A stretch of 64,000 nt of DNA from Megaustenia siamemsis. Its lineage: Eukaryota > Mollusca > Gastropoda > Stylommatophora > Ariophantidae. The DNA is taken from positions 61,418,126 to 61,482,125 of the forward strand of contig JAVIAB010000092.1 of the NCBI GenBank assembly GCA_032433765.1, in the 5' to 3' direction. Under the pieces are notes generated by a model. It was not told the origin of the DNA and did not search any database. It saw only the letters and a program-made list of their open reading frames with translations. The translations under genes were made by a program, and so were the position numbers. Below are positions 34,325 to 45,807 of this stretch, piece after piece. Each line of letters begins with the position of its first letter. Position 1 is the first letter of the stretch.

Positions 34325-34733
34325 TCGGTTCTGGAACATGGACATTAGACAAGAAAACAGAACAAAGAATTAAAGCCTTTGAAATGTGGATATATAGAAG
34401 AATAGGTAGAATTGGATGGAAGGAAAGAAGACAAACGATGAAGTCTTAAAACATATAAAAATGAAAAGAGAACTACTAAACACAATTCAAACAAGACAAA
34501 TGCGATTTTTGGGCCATGTTAAAAGACACAACAGCCTACTAAAAGTAATCCTGGCGGGAAAAATACACGGTAAATGAGGCAGAGGCAGACCAAGACTAAC
34601 ATGGACGAGTAACATCAAAAGATGGACAAACCAGCCTATGACAACCTGCACCATCAAAGCAAGAGACAGAGCAAAATGGCGCTCCATGGTAGGCAACCTT
34701 CGTTGCGGAGATGGCACTTGATGATGATGGTGA
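34325..34733 (+). mobile_element. LINE-D 3' fragment
   Basis: The plus strand starts at TGGACATTAGACAAGAAAAC (TWTLDKKTEQ) and runs through WIYRRIGRIGW and RHNSLLKVIL to ACCTTCGTTGCGGAGATGG and a TGATGATGGTG tail. One base lost near 34420 shifts the frame. Confidence 0.85.
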
Positions 34734-35308
34734 TAATCGGTTCTGGGAAAGGTTTTTATTAATGACATCTATTATGTGAGATGCTGAAATGTTGATCACG
34801 AAAAGAAAACATATCTAAAACAAAACTCCATATCTATTTCATTTTCAGAGTGCCGGGGTTTATATGTAGGCTGTGTGGAATAAATGATTACTTGGCTCAG
34901 TGCAGTCGCATCGTGGTGTGCAGGAGTTTATATTTCACCCCCTCAGATAAAAGTGGAAACAATTTTAATTACCATCAGCTTTACAACAACTTCGCATCTC
35001 TATGCATCCTGGTGCATCTTGATTCCTTTACTTGTTTTTGATAATCAGTCAGTCCAACACTGGTTACTCTTTTTTTTTTTTAAATATCTACTTATTTAGA
35101 CAATTTGATGGTATTTTCATTTAGAGTGAGAGATTCCATTAGAGATTTGAATAACGGAGAAAGAAACATGACAGAGTTTGAATTACACTTCGTTGATTCA
35201 GTTAATGGAAGTAATAATCAAACACAATTATTATAAATGTATCATTGTTACATACAATCAGACAGGCTGATGTTGGAACTGTAATTCATTGAATTCTAAA
35301 CATCCATA

Positions 35309-35362
<54 letters not shown>

Positions 35363-35662
35363 TGTGAGAGAAACTGCATTCCTAGCAGGACTGGGACTGC
35401 ATCCGTTCCTTTATCATTAATTTCATGTTTTCAAAGAGAAAACAAATTACTAAACAAAGTGGCACACATAAACATCAAGTAAACCTCCAATATAGAAGTC
35501 ACATATGATCATTAATTAGTACTGGTTGTTGCTTTCATATTTGAAGCAGATTTGACAGTCACACAAGCAATTTACGACAAATCTGATGTTGAAGTTGCTC
35601 ACAAAAGAAATGACTTGCCTACGATAAGTTACTGGATTGGCATGAAGCGCAAGGTTCATCAA
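34734..35662. other. No recognised gene; one (GA)n tract
   Basis: A (GA)n run of about 50 bp lies at 35311-35362. An acceptor-like TTTCATTTTCAG at about 34850 precedes open frames with hydrophobic segments (34850-35041), but neither frame resembles a known protein. Confidence 0.4.
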
Positions 35663-35948
35663 CATCACGTACTATGCCTGCTGGCGTAGGTGATCATGTC
35701 TCTCCACAACTTTCGATCTCGACAGTTATTTACCATTTCTGGTATTGACCTTCTGCCAAGTCATTCTCTTAAGCTATCTGGTATCTTTTCTCTTTGCTTC
35801 CCTCTATATATTCGTCCCTCAACTTTCCCAATTGTGACAATATATTCCGGCTATTCCCTTCTCATTACATGGCCAAAAAATGATGAATGTTTCTTCCTAA
35901 TATTGAATATTAGCTCTCTTTTTGCTTTGGCCTCTTTTAGAACGTTCA
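35663..35948 (-). mobile_element. LINE-B 3' fragment
   Basis: Antisense copy of the last ~285 bp of LINE-B (GGCGTAGGTGATCATGTC at its 3' end), truncated at about 35948. A young LINE-A lies ~115 bp to the right in opposite orientation. Confidence 0.85.
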
Positions 35949-36050
35949 GGACTTTTTGTGTGTGTTTTACCGGAACAGCCTAGAACTTGTTCTGGGAAAC
36001 GTTTAAGGATGAACGAAATCGAGATGTAAGCATGCACATAATGGCTTGGT

Positions 36051-37401
36051 ATATTACGATTAAAGAAAGGAAGTTTACAGGAGTGCACAAATTATAGGGG
36101 AATTATGCTACTATCAGTGCCAGGAAAAATATTAGGCAGAATCATTCTGGAGAGACTAAAAGAGGCTATAGAGAAACACTTGAGAGATGAACAAGCAGGT
36201 TTTAGGAAGAACAGATCATGTGCTGATCAAATAACTACCCTACGTATAATAGTTGAACAAAGTTTAGAACTAAAATCCCCACTATATATTGGATTCATAG
36301 ATTACGAAAAGGCATTTGATAGTTTAGACAGAAGAATGCTTTGGAAGTTGCTGAGTCATTACGGAATCCCCATAAAGTTTATTAACCTGATAAAAACAAT
36401 GTATGAAGGAACAAAATGTAGTGTGGTGCATGAAGGACAGCTTACAGAAGCATTTGAAATAAGAACAGGAGTAAGGCAAGGATGCCTCCTGTCTCCATTT
36501 CTCTTTCTACTGGCCATAGATTGGATTATGAAAATAACTCAAAACAACAGAAATGGGATCCAGTGGTCACTGACCAAACAACTTGATGATTTAGACTTTG
36601 CTGATGACATAGCTCTCCTATCACACAGCCATCAACAGATGCAGGATAAAATGAGTATATTAGATGAGAGATCACAACAGCTAGGACTAAAGATTAATAG
36701 AGATAAGACCAATATTATGAGAATTAATGCAGTTGGCAATAACCATATAAAACTAGGAGAAATACCTCTACTAGACGTACAATCTTATATATATCTGGGC
36801 AGTAATATAGATAAAGAGGGAGGAACAGAAAATGATACCAAAATAAGGATATCAAAAGCAAGAGGAGCTTTCATTGCACTGGGAAACATATGGAAATCCA
36901 AAGAAATTAGGCTAAATACAAAAATAAAAATTTTCAACTCAAATGTTAAGTCGGTCCTATTATATGGCTGTGAAACATGGAGAATGACAAAATTGACAAT
37001 CACGAAAGTACAGACTTTCATTAATGGATGCTTGCGCAGAATAAAGGGATGGAAATGGCAGGACAAAGTCACTAACGTGGAATTATGGAAATGTACCGGT
37101 CAAATACCAGTGGATAAAGAGATACAGCGAAGACGATGGCGATGGATAGGACACACACTACGGAAGCCAACTGAGAGTATTACACAACATGCCCTTTTTT
37201 GGAATCCCCAGGGGAAAAGACAAAGAGGAAGACCAAGGAATTCTTGGAGAAGACAGATAGAAGCAGAGATGAAGATGATGGGGAAGACATGGAATGATCT
37301 TAAAAGAATGGCAAAAAACAGAACGACTTGGAAAGTGTTTGTTGAAGACCTATGCTCCACCAGGAGCTAAAAGGTAAAAGAAGAAGAAGATATTACGATT
37401 A
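36051..37401 (+). mobile_element. LINE-A, longest intact copy with 12-bp TSD
   Basis: The body at 36063-37389 is flanked by a perfect 12-bp duplication, ATATTACGATTA, at 36051-36062 and 37390-37401. The element is 5'-truncated in the RT fingers and ends TAAAAGGTAAAAGAAGAAGA. The open frame is unbroken from the truncation point to the natural stop. The TSD and intact frame indicate a recent insertion by an element active in this lineage. Confidence 0.96.
36105..37370 (+). CDS. LINE-A reverse transcriptase, partial but intact frame
   Basis: 421 codons from the first ATG; the frame is open upstream to 36063 (KGSLQECTNYRGI). Residues 30-43 are QAGFRKNRSCADQI, 64-72 FIDYEKAFD, 122-131 GVRQGCLLSP, and 165-168 the FADD active site. 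A C-terminal basic GRPRNSWRR lies at 375-383, followed by a helical tail ending LCSTRS. This is the RT of an APE-type non-LTR retrotransposon; the endonuclease and start codon of the real ORF2 are missing. The clade (RTE or CR1-like) cannot be decided here. It is unlikely to be expressed as a host gene. Confidence 0.93.
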   Translation: MLLSVPGKILGRIILERLKEAIEKHLRDEQAGFRKNRSCADQITTLRIIVEQSLELKSPLYIGFIDYEKAFDSLDRRMLWKLLSHYGIPIKFINLIKTMYEGTKCSVVHEGQLTEAFEIRTGVRQGCLLSPFLFLLAIDWIMKITQNNRNGIQWSLTKQLDDLDFADDIALLSHSHQQMQDKMSILDERSQQLGLKINRDKTNIMRINAVGNNHIKLGEIPLLDVQSYIYLGSNIDKEGGTENDTKIRISKARGAFIALGNIWKSKEIRLNTKIKIFNSNVKSVLLYGCETWRMTKLTITKVQTFINGCLRRIKGWKWQDKVTNVELWKCTGQIPVDKEIQRRRWRWIGHTLRKPTESITQHALFWNPQGKRQRGRPRNSWRRQIEAEMKMMGKTWNDLKRMAKNRTTWKVFVEDLCSTRS

Positions 37402-38872
37402 TTTTGTTGTATCGAATGGTTTGATATATTTGCCATAATTGTTTTCTTTTATATTTTAGAATTTAAAAAAAAAACCACTGTGCGTAATCAATTTGGGTTA
37501 TATAGAGAAAAAAAGGAGAGCATCATTTGCATAATGGTAGGGCTCTGACTTTGCAATGAAATGGTTCCAGTCGATTCACCTAAAAAAAAAAAAAAAAAAA
37601 AAATCAGTCATACCTGGCTCAAAAAGTTGGAGCATATAAATTACAGCAAAGAATATCTGGCCTCACCTTTCACCTCAAAAAGCCAAATGTATTAACCCTC
37701 AAAAATAGAACTCTTTGAAATTCGAACAACTTGAAATTCACCGAAAAAAATTCAAGGAAATCCGGTCTGAATTTTGAACAAAAATTCGAAAGTCGACCAA
37801 AAAACGCAGCCACCAGAAAGAAATAAAAACAAAATCGTGCTCACTTCTAACGTTTAAAGAACATAAAGAAATTCTTTGTGTGTTTTCAAGTGTAATTTAA
37901 GTGCGTTATTTTTTGGGATTGTGTTAATTGTATATGTAATTTGCGCATTCACAATGGCATTCAAAATCTGCAAAAGCTGAAAAGTTTAATTGTAAGAATG
38001 TTACTACCATGATACAATGCTGGTGATATCATGATGTACTGAGAACTCTCTCATCGGAGTGCTGATGATGTCAGGATGCACTGAGAACAAAACAAGTATT
38101 GATGCAAAATCATGAAAAACAAAACAGCGGCTTCGCGAAATGTTATAAGCCGGTGAACACAAACAAATGAACAAACATGAAAATCGAACGGAGTGTTCTC
38201 GATTTCTAAGGGTCGACTGAGCTTAAATTCTCTTGCAAAATTAACAATGTCACTGACACCTTTTACCTTACAGAGAAGAAAGCAACATTATTTGTTTAAA
38301 CGGAAAGAATGGTTTGTTATTTCAAGGCAAATATCATAATTTGATTAGGAAGAAAAGCCTGGGTCAGACTTAGAGTAACGTGATTAGACAACATTAAGGA
38401 AACTCTACAACAATATAACATTGCAATGGTTGTGGTTATAAAACAATACAAACAATGGTTATAATATATAACAAACAATGGTTATATTATATAACAAACA
38501 ATTGTTATAATTTATAACAAACAATAATTATAATGCATAACAAGATGAACAGGAACTAGCACATTATATCTAACCTGACATCCGAAGTGATATAAAGAAA
38601 ATTAATAAAAGTAATGAAATAATAATAAGTAGCAGAACAAGAATGATAATGATAATTAAAAGAAGAAGATTTACAACAGGTGTTAGTTGACACGATATCC
38701 GACATTAAATTATGTCTTCGTCCTTGGCTGTTTCGGAAATTTTATGAATGCCACTGTGAAAGAGGGGATCAGACTTCAGAGTACATTTTTATAGTCATAC
38801 AACAACTATGTTCAGCTTCGTCACAAATAGATCAATGATATATCCATACAACAAAAACTGGGTACAATAGGA
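37402..38872. other. No recognised gene; small tandem repeat
   Basis: A homopolymer A run lies at 37583-37604, preceded by a tRNA-like CATAATGGTAGGGCTCTGAC and TGGTTCCAGTCGATTC (37530-37577), possibly a SINE remnant. A short AACAATGGTTATAATATAT tandem (22-24 bp period, about four copies) lies at 38447-38545. Confidence 0.45.
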
Positions 38873-39285
38873 ACACTTGGAGGGGTCAATACGAAGACTT
38901 GGTGGAGACAATACGAAGACTTGGTGGGGACAATACGAAGACTTAGAGGGGACAGTACGAAGAACTGGAAGGGACAATACGAAGGCCTGGAGAGGACAAT
39001 ATGAAGACATGGAGGGAACAATACGAAGACCTGAAGGGGACAATACGAAGACCTGGAGGGGACAATACGAAGACCTGGAGGGGACAATACGAAGACCTGG
39101 AGGGGACAAAACGATGGTATAGAGGGGACAATACGAAGACCTGGAGAGAACAAAACGAAGACCTGGAGGGGACAAAACGATGGTATAGAGGGGACAATAC
39201 AGAGATCTGGAGGGGGAAATACGAAGACTTTGAGAGGACAATACGAAGATCTGGAGGGGACAATACGAAAATCTGGAGGGGACAG
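38873..39285. repeat. 22-bp minisatellite open in all six frames
   Basis: About 19 copies of ACAATACGAAGACCTGGAGG plus GG, exactly 22 bp at 39018, 39040, 39062 and 39084. The unit has no stop codon in any frame on either strand. As 22 is not divisible by three, each strand gives one 22-residue cyclic peptide in all its frames, which yields several overlapping open frames up to 180 codons. Variant units include one with AAAACGATGGTATAGAGGGG. I infer no gene. Confidence 0.95.
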
Positions 39286-39337
39286 CGAACTTCGTCCTGG
39301 CAATATGAGAACAGACAGCATAAACAAAACAAAACAT

Positions 39338-39341
<4 letters not shown>

Positions 39342-39397
<56 letters not shown>

Positions 39398-39398
39398 G
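39342..39398. repeat. (GA)n microsatellite
   Basis: About 57 bp of GA repeats with two interruptions, just after the 22-bp array. Confidence 0.98.
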
Positions 39399-40543
39399 GA
39401 TATTCAGATTCAGCAAACCTTGCTTATATTAGATTTATTTGCGCAATTTTTTTTATCTATTATATAATCAAAGATCGTGGGAACACGTTGAATTTAACAT
39501 AAATTGTTCCCACCAGCTGATGAGACTGCTAGCGACGTCTATTATCAGGTGTATAAAAACGTCAGAGATCTAATTTTCTCGTAAAATTTAAAATGACATT
39601 TATTTATTCTGAACTCTACGTGTATTAACACAGCGCTGTGTGGTGTAACGTGAACTATTATACAAACATTCCAAGGCTGCGTGGCTAATAAATCTGCCGG
39701 GTTCAAATGGTGCAGTGCAACAACAAGACAAGTTTAAGGAGGGATTTACCATACTCACAATAACACAACAACCAAATTTATAGTTATTTTATACTTTTAT
39801 ACCGGGAAACGAGAAGTTAACAAAGGATCAAATTTAAGCAGATAAATCAAGTGAATAAAAATGCTGATGATAAGATAACAGCAAACTACAAGATAGTAGG
39901 CTTCGTCAGCGTAGAAAGCTGTAGTTTAGTGTGAGACGTCCAGTGGTTTTATCAGTTTTATATTATCCCTAATTTTCTTCATATTTTTTTCTTTTCTTTT
40001 CTGTTTTTCTTTCTATCACTTCATCTCTTTCTGCCTTTTATTCTTCTTTTTTAATATCACTTTTCTTTTCCTACCACTTCTCTTTCTATTACTTTTTTCT
40101 ATTATCACTTCTTTTGCTTCTGCCGCTTCTTCATCATCTTCTCTTCTACACTTCTGCTATACAATTTCCTTCTTGTTCTTTTTGTTTTTGTTCTTGTTTT
40201 TTTTCTGCTACTTCTTTTTAGTCCTCTATCATTTCTTGTTCTATTACTTATTCTTTTGCTAATTCGGCATATATTATAATGTAAGAAAGCATATTTGTAT
40301 TGTACCATTTTATTTCTACAACTGTTTCATCCTCTTCTTCTTCTTCTTCTATCCCTTCTTCTTTTCAGCCTTCAACCATTTCATTTTCTACCACTCACTC
40401 TTCTACAAGTTTTTAGATGCAAATTGTTGCTCTTTCTGCCCTCTTCTTCTTTTCACAATCTTCTACTGCATATAGTTGCTAAAGTTCATCAATCTTTTCA
40501 GTGAGATGTTTCCCACCAATAAATCTCACTATTGGCAACACAT
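39399..40543. other. No gene; ~500-bp pyrimidine-rich tract
   Basis: From about 39965 to 40480 the plus strand is strongly C/T-biased (CTTCTT and TTTCTTT words) with only short purine breaks. Open frames in it are low-complexity Phe/Leu/Ser. The part before it is unremarkable. Confidence 0.6.
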
Positions 40544-40822
40544 GGGAGCCGCGATAGCTCAGTGGTTAGTGAAGTGGACTACAAAGGACAAGAGGTAGGG
40601 TTCGATTCCAATCGACGGCTTCCAGGTTCACCCAGCCTTTAATGGGTACCGGATTTTTTTTCTGGGAAAGTAAAATGGCACGGGCGTAATACCGACCACA
40701 TTACCCCAAAAATCATGTGCCGAAGGTCTGTAAAATTTATGGTCACTAACACCATATTCCCTATACGCCACCTGGCGTGACAGTGGTACTTTACTTTTTT
40801 TTTTTTTTTATTAGCAACACAT
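40531..40822 (+). mobile_element. tRNA-derived SINE (copy 6) with 13-bp TSD
   Basis: The body at 40544-40809 is a near-consensus SINE with A box TAGCTCAGTGG, B box GGTTCGATTCC and a T-rich end. The flanks ATTGGCAACACAT (40531-40543) and ATTAGCAACACAT (40810-40822) are a target duplication with one mismatch. Confidence 0.93.
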
Positions 40823-41352
40823 CTTGAAATGTGTCCCACTTTTCGTCTTCCACACACTTTTATAAAGTTCAGACAACACATTTGCAAGAAATGTTCTGGA
40901 GCATGTGCCCATTCATACATTAGGTTCGCGTGGAGCTTACTCAAATGAAGCACTTTTTTTTCCAGCAAAAAAGTTCACCGGAACTTCTGTAATCACAAAT
41001 CAGAAAACGAGACAATCGTACATAGAAAACAAATAGTAATAAATGAATAGTTTTATAGAGGGAAACATCCGAAGCGATAATCAGCGAATCAATTCAAAGG
41101 GTATGTTTACAGTACCCGGGAAAAAATACAAATTATCAACATTTTCGTTGCAAGGCGCTGTGCCACTGAGTACGGGTTCGATCCTGCATCGGACCATATA
41201 TTGCAGAATTGTACCATACCAGGTCGCCGAAGCTCTGGCGTACTTACTTTTGTGTTGACGTCGTCAACAAGATTAACTTGAGTATGTGAACTGACGGCAC
41301 ATCTAATTTTCAATTGCCTGTGAAATATGTATGTCAAGATCGATAAGGTTCT

Positions 41353-41790
41353 TCATCATCATCAAGTACCATGCCTGCTGGCGTAGGTGATCTTGTCTCT
41401 TCACAACTTTCAATCTTGACAGTTCTTTTCTGTTTTCCACCTTCTACCAAGCCATTCTCTTAAGCTGTCTGATATCTTTTCACTTTGCTTCCATGTATCT
41501 CTTCGTCGTCGATGTTCCCACTTGTCACAATATATTCCTGCTGTTCCCTTTTCATTACATGGCCAATAAATGATGATTATTTCTTCCTAATTTTGTAAAT
41601 TAGCTCTCTCTTTGCTTTGGCCTCATTCAGAACGTTTTCATTACTCTTCTTAGCCTTCCAAGATATTCTCAATATTCTTCTGTAAAACCACCTTTCTTCA
41701 GCCTCCAGTGATTTTCCTGTCTGTTTTCCTATTGTCCATGATTGTCATCCTTATATTAAGACTGACTTTACATAACATTTAAGAACTAAA
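41353..41790 (-). mobile_element. LINE-B 3' fragment
   Basis: Antisense LINE-B, beginning with CATCATCATCAAGTACCATG (its tail) and reaching the RT thumb at about 41790. It is diverged and frameshifted. A B-box-like GGGTTCGATCCTGC at 41166 lies nearby but is separate. Confidence 0.82.
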
Positions 41791-42299
41791 GTTCTACAAG
41801 TTATACGAAAATCTGGCTCGGCAGTTCCGGCTGACAAAAAAAAAAGGCCGTGCTCATATAAACAAACTCGCCGGTTATATGCAAAGAAGTTAGTCAAGAT
41901 ACTGTTATCTGATTTCTAATATTAATAATAAATATATTTAAAATAGTAATTTTTTATTTGTTTTCTCAGTATTTATATTTATCTAAATACGGATAAGTAG
42001 AACTAATAATTCCCCTAATTAAAATTAACAGGTTTAAGATCACGGAAACAGCCGGCAGTGCATATTTACAGCTCTGGGATGACTTTTCGACAGAGACAAA
42101 GCATTCAGTCTTGAACTTAAAACAAAAGAACACGAAAAAAAACCTACATTAATATAAACTTGTCGCTACAAGAATTGGGCAGATGCATAAAGGCTTCATA
42201 AACTGACATGCAGCATTTATTCTGAGGCCTTCACGAAAACAACAGACTTAGAAATAAAATAAATGAAGTTGCATATATTGTACACATCTAGCTATCTTC

Positions 42300-42680
42300 G
42301 TCTTTCCTTTCTCATTTGCCTTTCAGCGTGAAGGGGAGATATAATTTGCGGTATTTTGCTCTTCTGTTCACCTCTGCTGCTGTTATGTTTCTCAGTGTTT
42401 CTAATATTCTGTCAATCCATCTTTTTTCATGGTCGGCCTTTGGGTCTGGTGCTCTCGCATCGGTTATTGAAGGCTCGTTGTGTTGTGTTTTGATCTTTAT
42501 GCCTTGTCACGTGGCCATACTATTTTATCAGTTGTTTCCTTATATATTCTATGACGAAGGCTATTCCTAGCTTTTTTCTCAGTTCTTTATTTCTGATCTT
42601 ATCTCTCAGACTGTTTCGTGTCATTCGTTAAACACACTTCATCTCAGTAAAGGTTATTTTTCTTTCTAGCTATCTAAAGT
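42300..42680 (-). pseudogene. Other LINE C-terminal fragment (LINE-E)
   Basis: The minus strand gives RDKIRNKELRKKLGIAFVIE, YGHVTRH, KRxWIDRILETLRN and NRRAKYRKLYLP-like segments with stops between. This order (IRNxxLR, GHxxR, a basic turn, WxxR) is the usual C-terminal part of LINE RT ORFs, but the sequence does not match families A-D. Confidence 0.55.
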
Positions 42681-43822
42681 AAGTAATAAGGTCAGCGAGA
42701 AGAAAAGAGTTATATCAATTGTGTGACGTTACCAGCTTTACAAGCATATGTGGTTGTGAGTAGAATAACATCAGCTGTCTATAACTCGCATAGCTAAAGA
42801 TGTCTCGATTGGTGGGTTTTCTGGAATTTCCCACTTCTGCTCGCCGGCTTTACTACTATAAATGATTGATAATGCACTTGTGTTAATAATAGCCATTTAT
42901 AGCTTAAGAGGTCTGCGTGGTTAGAGGGTTTTCCCGAAATTACGTAAACCATGCGACTTCTCCAGTTGTGCGTGCTTTAGACGCCTAAACACTATTTTAT
43001 CCACAACCGCCCCTGCTGCCATTGATGAAAACGTCACACGTTTTGGGTGATCCCTTTCAACCAGCGAGTTTCTCTGAAACTATGTTTAGCTGTGCGTTCA
43101 TATTCATCAAGAACGTTAAGGAATGTATATTTTAAAAATTATTTAGTCTTTCTGCCTTCAATTCTTTTGTTAATCATCATGGATCAGGTACGAGCCTATG
43201 ACCAGCAGTAGTACATTACAAATTAACTGAATAGTGTGTAAGTGAAGCTATTGGCTATGTAAAATGGGAAGAGAATGAGATGTTGTAATTTACAACATGG
43301 GCACTCTCTTGCAAATGGAAAATAACAAAATTCTGCGGACATGATCATTTTATTTGTAATTTTCAGTTATCTATAAATCTTACTATAACCGAGCGAGCAC
43401 AGTTGAGTTATAACATGATGCTTGCTTCTTAATTTTAAATCTTCGCTTTCAGGAACACATTATTATTTAATATTTAGTTCGGAATAGCATCACATCAGTC
43501 AGGGCATTCCAATATCCGCTCTGCCGCTCGTACCAGCAACCATTGAAGTGTTTGTTTACTGGTTGTTTCTGCCCTTCATTGGTTGAACGTGTCGCGTTAT
43601 TGTCAGTTGAGGCTTGTCCTGTTTACTCCCTACCTAGCGCCATGTTCCATAACTCCTTTTTGACATGTGGGTCACATGGAGTTTCGTCGTCTCTTCCTGT
43701 GAGAGGTCTTCGTTTAAAGCACACGTAATGTCATAATTTTTAATTTTATTTTTAAGGTCCGTTGTGCAATGGTAGATCCTGCTAACCTGTGGACTATCTC
43801 ATTGCAACGAGTACCAGCGTGC
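42681..43822. other. No recognised gene
   Basis: Unique DNA. A TTGTGCAATGGTAGATCC A-box-like word lies at 43764-43781, directly left of the SINE insertion, and may mark another old tRNA-like element. Confidence 0.4.
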
Positions 43823-44117
43823 TCAGAACAATATAGTAAAAAAAAAAAAAAGTAGAGTACCCCCGTCACGCCAAGTGGCGTATAGGGAATATGGTGTTAG
43901 TGACCATAAATTTTATATACCTGCGGCACATGATTTTTTGGGGTAATGTGGTCGGTATTACGCCCGTGCCGCTTTACTTTCCCAGAAAAAAATCAGGTAT
44001 CCATTTAAGGCTGGGTGAACCCGGAAGCCGTCGATTGGGATCGAACCCTATCTCTTGTCCTTTGTAGTCCAGTTCACTAACCACTGAGCTATCGCGGCTC
44101 CCATTCAGAACAATATA
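43823..44117 (-). mobile_element. tRNA-derived SINE (copy 7) with 13-bp TSD
   Basis: Reverse-oriented full-length SINE with a poly(A) tail (T on the sense of the window is not seen; the plus strand shows A13 at 43839-43851 before the 3' end). Perfect 13-bp flanks TCAGAACAATATA lie at 43823-43835 and 44105-44117. The head is at the right (CTATCGCGGCTCC). Confidence 0.93.
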
Positions 44118-45128
44118 TTCAAGATAAATGATAATGATAAATGAATATTATTAGCAGTTGAAACTTCCGAGGCTACAGAGCACCGACTAATTTCAGGGAA
44201 CAGGTTTGTTTACAGCGCTGGAAAAAAATCCACAAATCAGTAACAGAAAGCACAGAGAACAATAAACAGCCCGAAGTTGGATCGAACTCTTCGACACAGC
44301 GTCTTGCCGTGAGAGCACACTGCCAGATAATCAACCCGAAGAGATTGCTATCATCCGCAAATGTCCTTTCATGGCTATATATATATATATCATGATGTTA
44401 CGACAACAACTCTAGAATCAATTGTATATATGTATTTCCCTTTAAGATAAGCATCGCCACGAACAGAGTAGAGTGAAACATACTTGAGTTGTAGACACAA
44501 AGTTGTAGGACGAAACAGCTCGAATAGTTGCTTCCAATAGTTTATACTGAAGGCAAATAAAAATATATGAATGTTATTATGAACGGAAATTTCCGAGGTG
44601 ACGAGTTAGATTGCTAAAATGACACATGTCGCGTAGGTGCACCAACAATACGGAGTGTGTTTTGTCAATCTGGTGACACATGCTTTGTGAGTCAGTCTAG
44701 ATGACCGCCTATGTTATAGATTTGGTTTGTATTCTTATCATACCAAACAAAATGTACCATTTAATTTAATTCTCCAGTCCAGCTGAACATTTCTCCACAA
44801 TGAAAATATTCACATTCTTCAGTTTGTCACTCAGCTGATCTTGCACGGCGTTGTGAAGGGAGGTTACCCAGCGGTGACAGAGGTCTATTTCCTTATTTAG
44901 GTATGAGAAAGCACACAATATGGATTATGTTTCTATCAGTTATTCTTTCATTGGTTATACAATTAGATAAGTGTTAGTCTAGAAAGTCAACTCGTTCAGA
45001 TCTATTTTGTGATTCCATAAAGATACATATATAAATATAACTTATTTTTATTTTTCGAGATTGGATTTGTTTCCTGAAGTTTCAACTGAATTATCGAAGA
45101 GGATAATTGTACACTTTTTGGTGAGTTA
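44118..45128. other. No recognised gene
   Basis: Unique AT-rich DNA with a short (TA)n at 44378-44390. A reverse B-box-like ATCGAACTCTTC at about 44280 may be an old SINE head. Confidence 0.45.
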
Positions 45129-45427
45129 TAGTATATTTAGTTTTAAAAAAAAAGTAAAGTACCCCCCCCCCCGGTCACGCCAAGTGTCGTATAGGATATA
45201 TGGTGTTAGTGACCATATATTTTACAGACCTTCAGTACACGATATTTGGGGGTAATGTGGTCAGTATTACGCCCGCGCCGCTTTACTTTCCCATAACAAA
45301 ATCTGGTACCCATTAAAGGCTGGGTGAACCTGGAAGCCGTCGGTTGGGATCGAACAATACTTCTTGTTCCTTTGTAGTCCAGTTCACTAACCACTGAGCT
45401 ATCGCGGCTCCCTGTAGTATGTTTAGT
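45129..45427 (-). mobile_element. tRNA-derived SINE (copy 8) with imperfect TSD
   Basis: The body at about 45142-45412 is in reverse orientation and carries an expanded C12 run near 45165-45176. The flanks TAGTATATTTAGT (45129-45141) and TAGTATGTTTAGT (45415-45427) are a 13-bp duplication with one mismatch. Confidence 0.9.
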
Positions 45428-45429
45428 GT

Positions 45430-45685
45430 TTTATATATTATATTTAAAGACAAATGACATTTTTGGGACATATGATATAACTTTCTGAAAGTTATATTGG
45501 AAGGAAAAGCACAAGGTGGACGAGGCATAGGGAGACCAAGACTAAGTTGGTTTGATAGCATCAAAAGGTGGACAGATGAACATATGACAACGTGCACCAC
45601 CAGGACAATAGACAACGTAAAATGGCGATCCATGGTAATCAACCTTCGATGAGGAGATGGCACCCAGGGAATGAAATAAACAGTA
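45430..45685 (+). mobile_element. LINE-D 3' fragment, diverged
   Basis: The plus strand matches the LINE-D terminus: TTTTTGGGACATATGA.., GGAAGGAAAAGCACAAGG, GRGIGRPRLSWFDSIKRW-like coding and AACCTTCGATGAGGAGATGG. It lies between a SINE and the satellite array. Confidence 0.8.
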
Positions 45686-45807
45686 TAGTTACACATATAT
45701 TTGTCATAAACTGCTCTACCTCAAATACAGGATGGAACGTAATTATCCATGTGGCTTCAGATTCTTGCAAACGGCAGGGAACCTTGAAACAAACAGTGTT
45801 AAGTTTG

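Noticed and set aside
34850..35099. Acceptor-preceded frames with a hydrophobic stretch
   Set aside because: Two frames are open, neither resembles a known protein, and one ends in poly(T)-encoded Phe; insufficient support.
38795..39432. Several overlapping frames of 143-180 codons
   Set aside because: They are the six-frame reading of the 22-bp array, not separate genes.
40544..40620. Possible genuine tRNA gene
   Set aside because: The A and B boxes are there, but the segment is the head of a repeated SINE with a TSD and lacks a foldable complete cloverleaf.
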